A stretch of 64,000 nucleotides of DNA from NCBI GenBank assembly GCA_020433805.1, contig JAGRBZ010000004.1, positions 1 through 64,000 on the forward strand, in the 5' to 3' direction. The position numbers were made by a program, and so were the translations under genes. The DNA is from Anaerolineae bacterium (GTDB lineage: Bacteria > Chloroflexota > Anaerolineae > 4572-78 > J111). The stretch's first letter is position 1, and each line of letters starts with the position of its first letter. Positions 18,367 through 26,205 of this stretch are shown in pieces. The notes under the pieces were generated by a model. It saw only the letters and a list, made by a program, of their open reading frames with translations, ran no database searches and had not been told where the DNA came from.

Positions 18367-19824
18367 ATGCAGCAAAATAGCACTATTTTGATCGTCGATG
18401 ACGAACAATTTGGACGAGATACCTTAGAAGGTCTTCTCCACAACCAAGGATACAAGCTGGTTTTTGCCAGAAGCGGCCCCGAAGCATTATCTAAGGCAGA
18501 AATGGTTACTCCGGATGTAATTTTACTCGATGTTATGATGCCAGAGATGGACGGTTTTGAAGTATGTCTAAGAATCCGAGCTAATCCGCGGCTGGCCGAA
18601 ATTCCGATTATCTTACTGACTGCTCTTGGCGACTACAATTCGCGCTTAACCGGCATCAAATCCGGTGCCGATGATTTTATCACCAAACCGTTCGATGCCA
18701 TTGAATTGCGGGCCAGAATTCATACCACCACCCGCCTCAACCGTTATCGACGATTGAAAGAGCAGCGCGCAAGATTTGAATGGGTTGTTGAACAATCAGA
18801 TGATGGCTATCTGGTTATCAACGAACGCGATATGATTTTATATTGTAACGCAAAAGCTCAGGTTTACTTAGAGTTACCTGATGATGATAAAAAGGAAGTT
18901 GGTTGTTCTTTTATAGAGGCCATCCAACATCAGCACTACGAACCTCATCCGTTTGAAGCTTGGACAACCTGGCCCAAAATTCCCTATGACGATTTATCTG
19001 TGCCTCGCTATTTGGTTCGGCCTGAAACATCGACAGCCGAAGCTTTCTGGCTGCAGGTACATGTTTTCGAAGGGCCGGCCCGGGCTGAGGCCGGACGGAT
19101 TATTCGATTACGGGATGTTACGCAACAAATGACTTTGCAGCGAGATATGCGAGGTTTTCATGCAGCGGTGCTGCATAAACTGCGAACTCCGCTCACCATT
19201 GCTACCAGTAGTTTGCAACTGCTTGTTGAACATGCTCACCAGTTACCTGTCGACGAAATAATTGGCTTCTCAAAAACGGCCTATCTTGGTGTTAAGCGGT
19301 TGGGAAACGTGGTCAATGACGTTTTGCAATATGTGCACGTTCCCACTCTGGTTAAACCTGAAGAAGGGTTTAAGATCCTTCAACTGGAAGAAGTTTTATC
19401 CCAACTTTGCGCGTCTTTAGGGTTAAAGAATGTTACGGTCGCCAACTTAAATCATCTAAAAGATACACAGTTAAAACTATCAAGGCATGCCGTTGAACTC
19501 ATATTGATTGAAATTTTAGAGAATGCCAAGAAATTTCATCCAAATCAAAACCCTTCTATAGATGTGTCTGTGAGTTGTGTTGGTAGTGAAAAGATCGTTC
19601 TAAAGATAAGTGACAATGGAGTTACGCTTTCACCGGATCAGTTGCGTAAAGCATGGACACCCTATTACCAGGGTGAAAAATATTTTACCGGCGAAGTGGA
19701 TGGTATTGGATTGGGATTATCGATGGTGTCCTCTTTGGTCTGGGGGGTAGGAGGCAGATGTTCCATTTACAACTGTAGTCCAGGCCCCGGTGTTACCATA
19801 GAACTTGTACTTCCGTTAGCATAA
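18367..19824 (+). CDS. Receiver-PAS-histidine kinase (divergent G box)
   Basis: 485 aa, soluble. An N-terminal receiver (about 5-120) has the acceptor Asp in VILLDVMMPEMDG and Lys in ITKPFD. A PAS-like segment (about 130-255) follows. The dimerisation/phosphoacceptor helix reads VLHKLRTPLT and the catalytic domain has ILENAKKF. The first G box is DNGVTLS in place of the usual DNGPGI, while the second, GIGLGLSMV, is normal, so ATP handling may be altered. ATG 18367 follows AAAGGT. It is the first of a run of kinases that carry a receiver at the front instead of a sensor domain. Confidence 0.88.
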   Translation: MQQNSTILIVDDEQFGRDTLEGLLHNQGYKLVFARSGPEALSKAEMVTPDVILLDVMMPEMDGFEVCLRIRANPRLAEIPIILLTALGDYNSRLTGIKSGADDFITKPFDAIELRARIHTTTRLNRYRRLKEQRARFEWVVEQSDDGYLVINERDMILYCNAKAQVYLELPDDDKKEVGCSFIEAIQHQHYEPHPFEAWTTWPKIPYDDLSVPRYLVRPETSTAEAFWLQVHVFEGPARAEAGRIIRLRDVTQQMTLQRDMRGFHAAVLHKLRTPLTIATSSLQLLVEHAHQLPVDEIIGFSKTAYLGVKRLGNVVNDVLQYVHVPTLVKPEEGFKILQLEEVLSQLCASLGLKNVTVANLNHLKDTQLKLSRHAVELILIEILENAKKFHPNQNPSIDVSVSCVGSEKIVLKISDNGVTLSPDQLRKAWTPYYQGEKYFTGEVDGIGLGLSMVSSLVWGVGGRCSIYNCSPGPGVTIELVLPLA

Positions 19825-19848
19825 ACAAAGCACTACCTGGAGAGATAG

Positions 19849-20934
19849 ATGCGAGAACAACCCCACATCCTTATTGTTGACGATGAACCGACTTCTCGAG
19901 ACACAATGGAGGGTTTGCTTTATAAAGAAGATTACCATTTAACCTTTGCCCCTAACGTCTCTGCTGCCTTAGATCAACTTAGTCAAATTGAGCCGGATGT
20001 TATTCTTATGGACGTTATGATGCCCGTTATCGACGGTTTTGAAGCTTGTCGTCGTATTAAAAACAACAAACAGTGGCAGCATATTCCTCTGATTTTGGTT
20101 ACGGCGCTCAACAGTAAAGAGGATATTGTTCGTGGCCTTGATGCAGGAGCGGATGAGTTCTTGTCTAAACCTGTCAACGGGCTTGAACTACGGGCCAGGG
20201 TACGCTCTATGCTACGTATTAAAAGACAGTATGATGAGTTAGCTAAAATGTTACGGCTTCGCGAAGATATGGCCAGTATGATTGTTCATGATTTAAGAGT
20301 GCCACTAACTTCTATATTGGGCTTTAGCGAACTACTTCTGATTGAAAAAAATTTTGATGACCAGCAACGTTCCGATCTCGAACGAATTCATCAGCAGTCC
20401 CAGCGAATGCACAGTTTTGTCAATGATTTGTTGATTTTAGCCAAGGCTGAATGCGATCAGTTTATTCTCAATCGCTCCACAGTCGATATAACGCAACTTG
20501 TTCAAGACATCGAGCAAGATCATCGCATTATCGCCCAATCTAAAAAGGTGAAACTGGTTGTTCAAGTACCAAACCAACCTCAAGAAGTAGCACTCGATAA
20601 AAATTTATTTCACCGAGTGCTTGATAATCTCGTTTCAAATGCTTTGAAATTTTCTCCGTCCCATAGCAAGGTTACAGTGCGACTAGAGCCAGGCCCGTCA
20701 AATGGTTCTGGTAATCATGTGCGCATTAAAATTTTAGATGAAGGGCCGGGCGTTCCGCCTGAACATCGCCATCGTATTTTTAATAAATTTGAAGTTGTGA
20801 CCTTAAAGCAACAAACGGTATCACAAATTGGTCTGGGATTGGCTTTCTGCAAGATGGTTATGGAGGCTCACGGAGGGGAAATTTGGGTAGAAGATAACAT
20901 CCCTACGGGATCTGCCTTTATTTTGCAGCTATAG
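19849..20934 (+). CDS. Receiver-histidine kinase
   Basis: 361 aa, soluble, the minimal receiver-HisKA-HATPase arrangement. The receiver has the acceptor Asp in ILMDVMMPVIDG and Lys in LSKPVN. HisKA has its His in MIVHDLRVPLTS. The catalytic domain shows NLVSNALKFS, DEGPGVP and GLGLAFCK. GGAGAG sits four bases before ATG 19849. The gene starts 24 bp after the previous kinase, so they share a transcript. With no sensor region of its own, it presumably takes its input as phosphate on the receiver from another kinase in the cluster. Confidence 0.92.
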   Translation: MREQPHILIVDDEPTSRDTMEGLLYKEDYHLTFAPNVSAALDQLSQIEPDVILMDVMMPVIDGFEACRRIKNNKQWQHIPLILVTALNSKEDIVRGLDAGADEFLSKPVNGLELRARVRSMLRIKRQYDELAKMLRLREDMASMIVHDLRVPLTSILGFSELLLIEKNFDDQQRSDLERIHQQSQRMHSFVNDLLILAKAECDQFILNRSTVDITQLVQDIEQDHRIIAQSKKVKLVVQVPNQPQEVALDKNLFHRVLDNLVSNALKFSPSHSKVTVRLEPGPSNGSGNHVRIKILDEGPGVPPEHRHRIFNKFEVVTLKQQTVSQIGLGLAFCKMVMEAHGGEIWVEDNIPTGSAFILQL

Positions 20935-21073
20935 GCGCTTGTTGTGGAGCCATATTGAGTCATCTTCAGCGATTTTACCCGATGTTACATCGCGATACCC
21001 GCATGCTTATTGTGCTACTCTGCATAACCTACCCATTTAAATCAGCGGTAATCACAACTTTTAGGAAAAACAT

Positions 21074-23254
21074 ATGTCAATGCTTAACCTGAGCAGTACC
21101 GTACTCATTGTCGATGACGAAGAGTCAGGTCGCGATATATTAAAAGGTTTGTTGTTGAAACAGGGCTATCACCTGGATTTTGCCAGTAACGGCTCCGAAG
21201 CGTTGGCGAAGGCCTCGCAACTAACTCCAGATTTGATTTTGCTTGATGTCATGATGCCTGAGATGGATGGTTTTGAAGTCTGTCAACATATTCGGAATGA
21301 CCCCCATCTTGGTGAAATTCCAATTTTGCTGATTACGGCTTTAGATGATCAGGCCTCGCGGATGCAAGGTATTGAAGCTGGAGCTGATGATTTTATTTCC
21401 AAGCCATTTAACGGGGCTGAGTTAAAGACGCGAGTAAGAACTATTACTCGGCTTAACCGTTATCGGCGCTTGCTGGTTGAACGCATGTACCGGCAAGAAG
21501 CCGAGCAAGAAGTTTACCGTCGTAATAAGGAACTCACGTTACTTAACAACGTTATTACCACCGTTGCTTCAACGTTTGATGCCAAAGAAATTGTGCATAT
21601 TGCCTGTGATGCAATGACCCAGATTTTCGAAGGGTTCTCATCGGCAACAGCCGTGCTGTTCAACCAAAAATCCAAGCAAAGTGATACGGTTATCGAATAC
21701 AATTCTGCAGAATTTAGCTTAAAGCAGCCACATAGTAATATAGCGGCTATGAGCCATTCGGAAACAATATCTCTGGTTTCGCATCTTTCATACCAAGAAA
21801 TTAAGGCGTGTACTGCTCCGCAGGTATTTGTTCGAGGACAATATGGCCGTCAACTACCACATATTGATCGCCTTATGAATGATTATGACATTAACACTCT
21901 GATACTGATTCCCCTTCTGGCCCACGACGAAACTATCGGTTTTATTGAGCTAAAAAGCAATAAACCGTTTCATGCGCATGAGAGAACCCTTCATTTAGCT
22001 CAAAGTCTTGCGGCTGCTGTAAGTCAATCTCTGGAAGCTTCCAAACTCTACGGAGATTTACAGCAGTATGTTGAAAACCTAAAAGGTATTGTCGCCGAAC
22101 AAACTTTTGAACTAAGGATGGAGCGCGACCGCACGAAAGCTATTCTCGATGCTCTGGGCGAGGCCGTTGTAGTTACCGATGTTTCCGGCGTTGTTGAGTA
22201 TGTCAACCCTGCGGTGGAACAGTTGACCGGTTACAAAAATGAGACGATCGTTGGCCAAAAATGGAACTTCTTAAATCGCACCGATGCAGAGATGCATTTA
22301 TCTGAGAAGATTGGCCCAACAGTACGATCAGGGCTGATCTGGCGTGGCGAAGTTTACCAAAATCGCCAAGATAACTCATTTTACGATGCGGCTCTAACCG
22401 TTGCCCCTTTGTTCGATCCCCACCTCCCAGATCACGTAATTGGTTTTGTTAGTGTCCAACGCGATATTTCCCCTATCAAAGATGCCGAGCGACTTAAAGA
22501 TAAATTTGTAGCTAATGTAACCCATGAACTAAGTACGCCCCTTTCTATTGCTACTTTACTCGCCGACAACTTAGGCTTACTTTATGAGCATATTGAAGAT
22601 GAAAAGCGCCGCAAAATGATTCAAAATATTCAGAAACATATGCGGGTTTTGAACAATTTGGTTGATAATGTGTTGGAGATTTCGCATCTTGATAATAAGA
22701 ATACAGGTATAACAAAACAGCCAATCAATTTAGCCGCTCTTTTGTCTGAGGGTATTGAAGAACAACGTCCGTTAGCTCAATCAAAGCAACAAACTTTAAA
22801 GTTTGAGGGTTGTTCTCAGTTGATAGTAAGCGGAGATGAAGGACAGCTTCAGCAGGTTGTTCGAAATTTAATTAGCAATGCCATAAAGTATACACCAGAT
22901 CAAGGCTATATTACCTGTAAGTGTGTGCCTTTATCAAAAAGTTCTAGCAAAAACGAGGGTAAACACGAAGAATGGCCTGGATTTGCCGACCTACCGTCCC
23001 AAGATTGGGCGGCTCTACAGATTGTCGATACGGGCATTGGTATTAGTCACAGTGATTTACCCTATTTATTTGAACGATTTTTTCGCGTAAAAGATCAAGA
23101 AAATATTCGTGGTACCGGCCTAGGCCTCTCTATTGTTAAAGAATTAGTCAAACGTCACGCTGGACACGTGGCAGTCAATTCAACACCTAACGAAGGCAGT
23201 GTTTTTGCTGTTTATTTACCTCTACAACCTTTACTAAAGGAAAATGTCTTATGA
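21074..23254 (+). CDS. Receiver-GAF-PAS-histidine kinase
   Basis: 726 aa, soluble. In order: receiver (about 8-125, acceptor in LLDVMMPEMDG, Lys in ISKPFN), GAF-like domain (about 160-330), coiled coil, PAS (about 360-480, starting LDALGEAVVVTD), HisKA with NVTHELSTPLS, and HATPase with NLISNAIKYT, DTGIGI and GTGLGLSIV. AGGA precedes ATG 21074 by eight bases. Its stop overlaps the next regulator's start as ATGA, so the two are translationally coupled and are the clearest kinase/regulator pair in the cluster. A 139-bp gap upstream could hold a separate promoter. Confidence 0.93.
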   Translation: MSMLNLSSTVLIVDDEESGRDILKGLLLKQGYHLDFASNGSEALAKASQLTPDLILLDVMMPEMDGFEVCQHIRNDPHLGEIPILLITALDDQASRMQGIEAGADDFISKPFNGAELKTRVRTITRLNRYRRLLVERMYRQEAEQEVYRRNKELTLLNNVITTVASTFDAKEIVHIACDAMTQIFEGFSSATAVLFNQKSKQSDTVIEYNSAEFSLKQPHSNIAAMSHSETISLVSHLSYQEIKACTAPQVFVRGQYGRQLPHIDRLMNDYDINTLILIPLLAHDETIGFIELKSNKPFHAHERTLHLAQSLAAAVSQSLEASKLYGDLQQYVENLKGIVAEQTFELRMERDRTKAILDALGEAVVVTDVSGVVEYVNPAVEQLTGYKNETIVGQKWNFLNRTDAEMHLSEKIGPTVRSGLIWRGEVYQNRQDNSFYDAALTVAPLFDPHLPDHVIGFVSVQRDISPIKDAERLKDKFVANVTHELSTPLSIATLLADNLGLLYEHIEDEKRRKMIQNIQKHMRVLNNLVDNVLEISHLDNKNTGITKQPINLAALLSEGIEEQRPLAQSKQQTLKFEGCSQLIVSGDEGQLQQVVRNLISNAIKYTPDQGYITCKCVPLSKSSSKNEGKHEEWPGFADLPSQDWAALQIVDTGIGISHSDLPYLFERFFRVKDQENIRGTGLGLSIVKELVKRHAGHVAVNSTPNEGSVFAVYLPLQPLLKENVL

Positions 23255-23982
23255 GCCAAAATATTTCCATCCTTCTTGTAGACGATGAAGCTGAACTGTT
23301 AGAAAATATCGCCATGACTCTTGAAGCAGCCGATTTCTATGTAGAAAAGGCAAATAATGGACAAGAAGCCCTAAACGCGCTCAAAGCCCAATCATTCAAT
23401 CTCATCTTGGCCGATATTGCAATGCCGGACATGAACGGTTATCAATTGCTAGATCGTATTCGCGAAAATCAACGGTGGGCCTCAGTACCATTTGTATTTT
23501 TAACCGCTCGAAAGCTTGATAGTGATATACGGTACGGTAAGTCACTCGGTGTAGATGATTATTTGACAAAACCCATTAATGCCGAGGATCTCCTGGCAGT
23601 AGTTCAGGGCAAACTACGCCGGGCAAAATATCTTCAATCGCAACCTCAACCTCAACCAAAGATTGATTTTATTGCGACCACGCATAATGTTGAGGTTGGT
23701 CCGCTAAAAATGGATATAGAACGGCACCAAGTGCGTCTACGCAATCGGAATATTAAATTATCGGCCAGAGAGTTTGCTTTGTTAGAAGTTTTTGCGCGTA
23801 ATCCTAACAAGGTGTTTTCTACACGCCAACTTATTACCGTCACCCACGAAAACCTAAAAGATCACGGTTCCAATACCGACGCCCTGGTTCGCTCGATTAT
23901 TCATTCCTTACGTCGAAAAATGGGTAACTATATAGAAAATGTTCGTGGTCTAGGTTATCGGCTTGTATTGCCGGAAGCCTAA
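23251..23982 (+). CDS. OmpR/PhoB-type response regulator
   Basis: 243 aa transcription factor. The receiver (1-120) keeps the acidic pocket DDE, the acceptor Asp in LILADIAMPDMNG, Thr in LTAR and Lys in LTKPIN, so phosphorylation is expected. The winged helix (about 145-243) has the family ending VRGLGYRLV. A short Gln-Pro linker (QPQPQPK) joins the two. The start overlaps the preceding kinase stop by four bases. It is the only regulator in the cluster with both an intact acceptor and a DNA-binding domain, and the secreted calcium-binding protein gene downstream is a candidate target. Confidence 0.94.
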   Translation: MSQNISILLVDDEAELLENIAMTLEAADFYVEKANNGQEALNALKAQSFNLILADIAMPDMNGYQLLDRIRENQRWASVPFVFLTARKLDSDIRYGKSLGVDDYLTKPINAEDLLAVVQGKLRRAKYLQSQPQPQPKIDFIATTHNVEVGPLKMDIERHQVRLRNRNIKLSAREFALLEVFARNPNKVFSTRQLITVTHENLKDHGSNTDALVRSIIHSLRRKMGNYIENVRGLGYRLVLPEA

Positions 23983-24020
23983 CCCGTTCAATGCCTTGCG
24001 CATTTGAATATTCTCCCCGT

Positions 24021-24050
24021 AATGCACCCTTGATTAGAGGGTGCATTTTT
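24021..24050 (+). terminator. Terminator of the signalling cluster
   Basis: AATGCACCCT at 24021-24030 pairs with AGGGTGCATT at 24038-24047, followed by TTT. It closes the run of kinase and regulator genes. Confidence 0.85.
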
Positions 24051-24051
24051 A

Positions 24052-24086
24052 TTTCTACACTTTTCTACGTTTTCTACACTTTCTAC
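24052..24086. promoter_or_regulatory. Four TTTCTAC direct repeats at one-turn spacing
   Basis: TTTCTAC starts at 24052, 24062, 24071 and 24080, so it recurs every 9-10 bp, about one helical turn. It lies between the OmpR-type regulator and the secreted protein gene, about 190 bp before the latter. Direct repeats of this spacing are typical of OmpR-family binding sites. Function as an operator is inferred. Confidence 0.4.
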
Positions 24087-24270
24087 AAAATTCATTATAC
24101 AAACCATCTTTAACATTAACTACTTCAAACTAGATTCTGCATACAAATCGACCTTAACAATAACTGATTCAGACTCAGAATTTAGTTATTATAAAACTAC
24201 ACCCTTTTACTAAATCTAAATGTAAATAAACTTCGAAATCCGCTGTATTTATGTAAGGAGATTATAAAGT

Positions 24271-26103
24271 ATGGTAAAAAACACTTATGAACATTTTCTG
24301 AGCGCGAAAGCCAAACGCAAAGGGCTTCAACTATCTTTTGTTTTCTTAGCGGCTTGTGTTGCATTTTTTTGTTTGACCCAGTTCGCCTTGGCCGATCCCC
24401 CCGTCGATGCCTATGCCGACTCCGTCGCCGGGAGTAGTGGCAGTGTTACAAGTGGTAATGATGCCACGGGCGCTCCTGACAATTCTCCGGCCTTGATTGT
24501 TGCTACTTTGATTTCCACGAGTGGTTTAACATTAGATATGGGCGAAGGTGAAGAAGGAACCGGTGATTTGATTGTTTACTACATTGGCGGTTCAGTCGGT
24601 TTGAACCCCGATGTTTCTTTCCTTGATAAAAATAAACAGGTAATAGCTACGGTTGGCAACTTTCCCATTCAGATAGGCCTTGGGCAGTTTTTAACCTCCA
24701 CTGTGGTTTATACAGGTTTTCCAACACGCTATCGTTATGTTCGTTTTGAAACAGAAAGTTTAGCTCTCTTCAGTGTGGATGCCGTTGAGGCCACCACCTA
24801 CAGCCCCGATGATGACGGCGACGGCATTCTCAACAGCGATGAAGATCGCAACCGAGATGGCAACCTAGATAACGACGATACTGACAATGATGGCATCCCT
24901 AACTATCAGGACACTGATGATGATGGCGATGGCACAGCTACAGTGACAGAGTGCCCTAGTGATCCCTGCACCGATAGTGATGGTGACACCGTCCCTGATT
25001 ACCTTGAGCCAAATAATGTTGACACCGACACGGACAGCGCCATGAACCACGCCGATAACGACGATGACGGTGATACCGTTCCTACTGCCGATGAAGATAT
25101 TAACGGTAACGGCGATCCCACTGACGATGATTTGGATGGTGACGGCACCCCCAACTATCTCGACGAAGATGACGATGGCGACGGCACCAACACAATTGAT
25201 GAAGGTACAGGGGATACGGATGGTGATGGTATTCCTGATTATCTCGATCCCGATGATAATCCTAATAGTGACAGCGATGGTGATGGAATTATTGATAGTG
25301 AAGAAGATCCCGACGGCGATGGTAATCCGCTTAATGATGATACCGATGGTGACGGCACCCCTAACTATCTCGACGAAGATGACGATGATGACGGCACTAA
25401 CACGATTGATGAAGGTGCGGGTGATACGGACGGCGATAATATTCCTAATTATCTTGATCGTGATGACGGCGGCCCTGGAGCAGGCGATAGTGATGGAGAT
25501 GGGCTAGATGATAATGAAGAAGATCCCGACGGCGATGGTAATCCGCTCAACGATGATACCGATGATGATGGTACGCCAAACTATATGGACAGTGATGATG
25601 ATGGTGATGGCATCCCCACCGCAAGCGAAGATTTCGATGGTGATGGCAATTTGACAGATGATGATATCGATGATGACGGAATACCCCACTATCTGGATAA
25701 TGACGAGGATGGCGATGGCGAGACCACGCCACTGGAAGATAGCAACAGCGACGGCGACGGCAATCCTAGCACCAATCCCGATGACACTGATGGCGACAAC
25801 ATTCCCGATTATTTAGATGCCGATGACGATGGCCCCGGAGCCGGTGACAGTGATAACGATACGGTCGATGATGACGAAGAGGATATAGATGGCGATGGTA
25901 ATCCCCTCAATGATGATACCGACAACGACGGAATTCCGAACTATATGGATACAGATGATGATGGCGATGGTATTCCTACCGCCGATGAAGACAATAACCA
26001 CGATGGGGATCTGTGGAACGATGATAAGGATAACGATGGAACTTCTGATTTCCTTGATCCAACTACGAAAATAGAAATTTTTATGCCTCTAATCCTTCGC
26101 TAA
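24271..26103 (+). CDS. Secreted Asp-rich calcium-binding protein (thrombospondin type 3-like repeats)
   Basis: 610 aa. The signal peptide covers about 20-42 (ends FALADPP). A beta-rich region (about 43-170) may be a small adhesion or carbohydrate-binding-like domain. From about 175 to 598 there are more than twenty DxDxDG-type units such as DTDGDGIPDYLD and EDPDGDGNPLNDD, as in thrombospondin type 3 repeats, each expected to bind calcium. The protein ends IEIFMPLILR. A short hydrophobic PLxLR-like tail is, to my knowledge, common in exported Chloroflexota proteins and may be a sorting signal. GGAG precedes ATG 24271. The many overlapping frames here are by-products of the GAT/GAC repeats. Likely surface or matrix role, inferred. 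Confidence 0.92.
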   Translation: MVKNTYEHFLSAKAKRKGLQLSFVFLAACVAFFCLTQFALADPPVDAYADSVAGSSGSVTSGNDATGAPDNSPALIVATLISTSGLTLDMGEGEEGTGDLIVYYIGGSVGLNPDVSFLDKNKQVIATVGNFPIQIGLGQFLTSTVVYTGFPTRYRYVRFETESLALFSVDAVEATTYSPDDDGDGILNSDEDRNRDGNLDNDDTDNDGIPNYQDTDDDGDGTATVTECPSDPCTDSDGDTVPDYLEPNNVDTDTDSAMNHADNDDDGDTVPTADEDINGNGDPTDDDLDGDGTPNYLDEDDDGDGTNTIDEGTGDTDGDGIPDYLDPDDNPNSDSDGDGIIDSEEDPDGDGNPLNDDTDGDGTPNYLDEDDDDDGTNTIDEGAGDTDGDNIPNYLDRDDGGPGAGDSDGDGLDDNEEDPDGDGNPLNDDTDDDGTPNYMDSDDDGDGIPTASEDFDGDGNLTDDDIDDDGIPHYLDNDEDGDGETTPLEDSNSDGDGNPSTNPDDTDGDNIPDYLDADDDGPGAGDSDNDTVDDDEEDIDGDGNPLNDDTDNDGIPNYMDTDDDGDGIPTADEDNNHDGDLWNDDKDNDGTSDFLDPTTKIEIFMPLILR

Positions 26104-26138
26104 AGTAATACCCTTTAAAGGTAAACTAGCTTCTCAAT

Positions 26139-26176
26139 AAAAAAGCCACCCGAGGCAACCGGGTGGCTTTTTTTTA
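26139..26176. terminator. Bidirectional terminator between the Asp-rich protein gene and aapQ
   Basis: AAAAAAGCCACCC and GGGTGGCTTTTTT form a 13-bp stem with a nine-base loop and T runs on both strands. It ends the plus-strand cluster and, on the minus strand, the aapJ-aapQ transcript. Confidence 0.9.
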
Positions 26177-26205
26177 TAACTAGTTTTTTATAACTAGTAT
26201 AGAAA

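Noticed and set aside
25064-26074. Several open frames on both strands within the Asp-rich repeat gene.
   Set aside because: They arise from GAT/GAC-rich repeats that avoid stops in all frames; the products are runs of Met/Ile/Thr or His/Arg.
11120-26205. Direct repeats or att-like sites marking an integration of the signalling block.
   Set aside because: I compared the two edges and saw no shared repeat beyond AT-rich words; no integrase or transposase gene is present.
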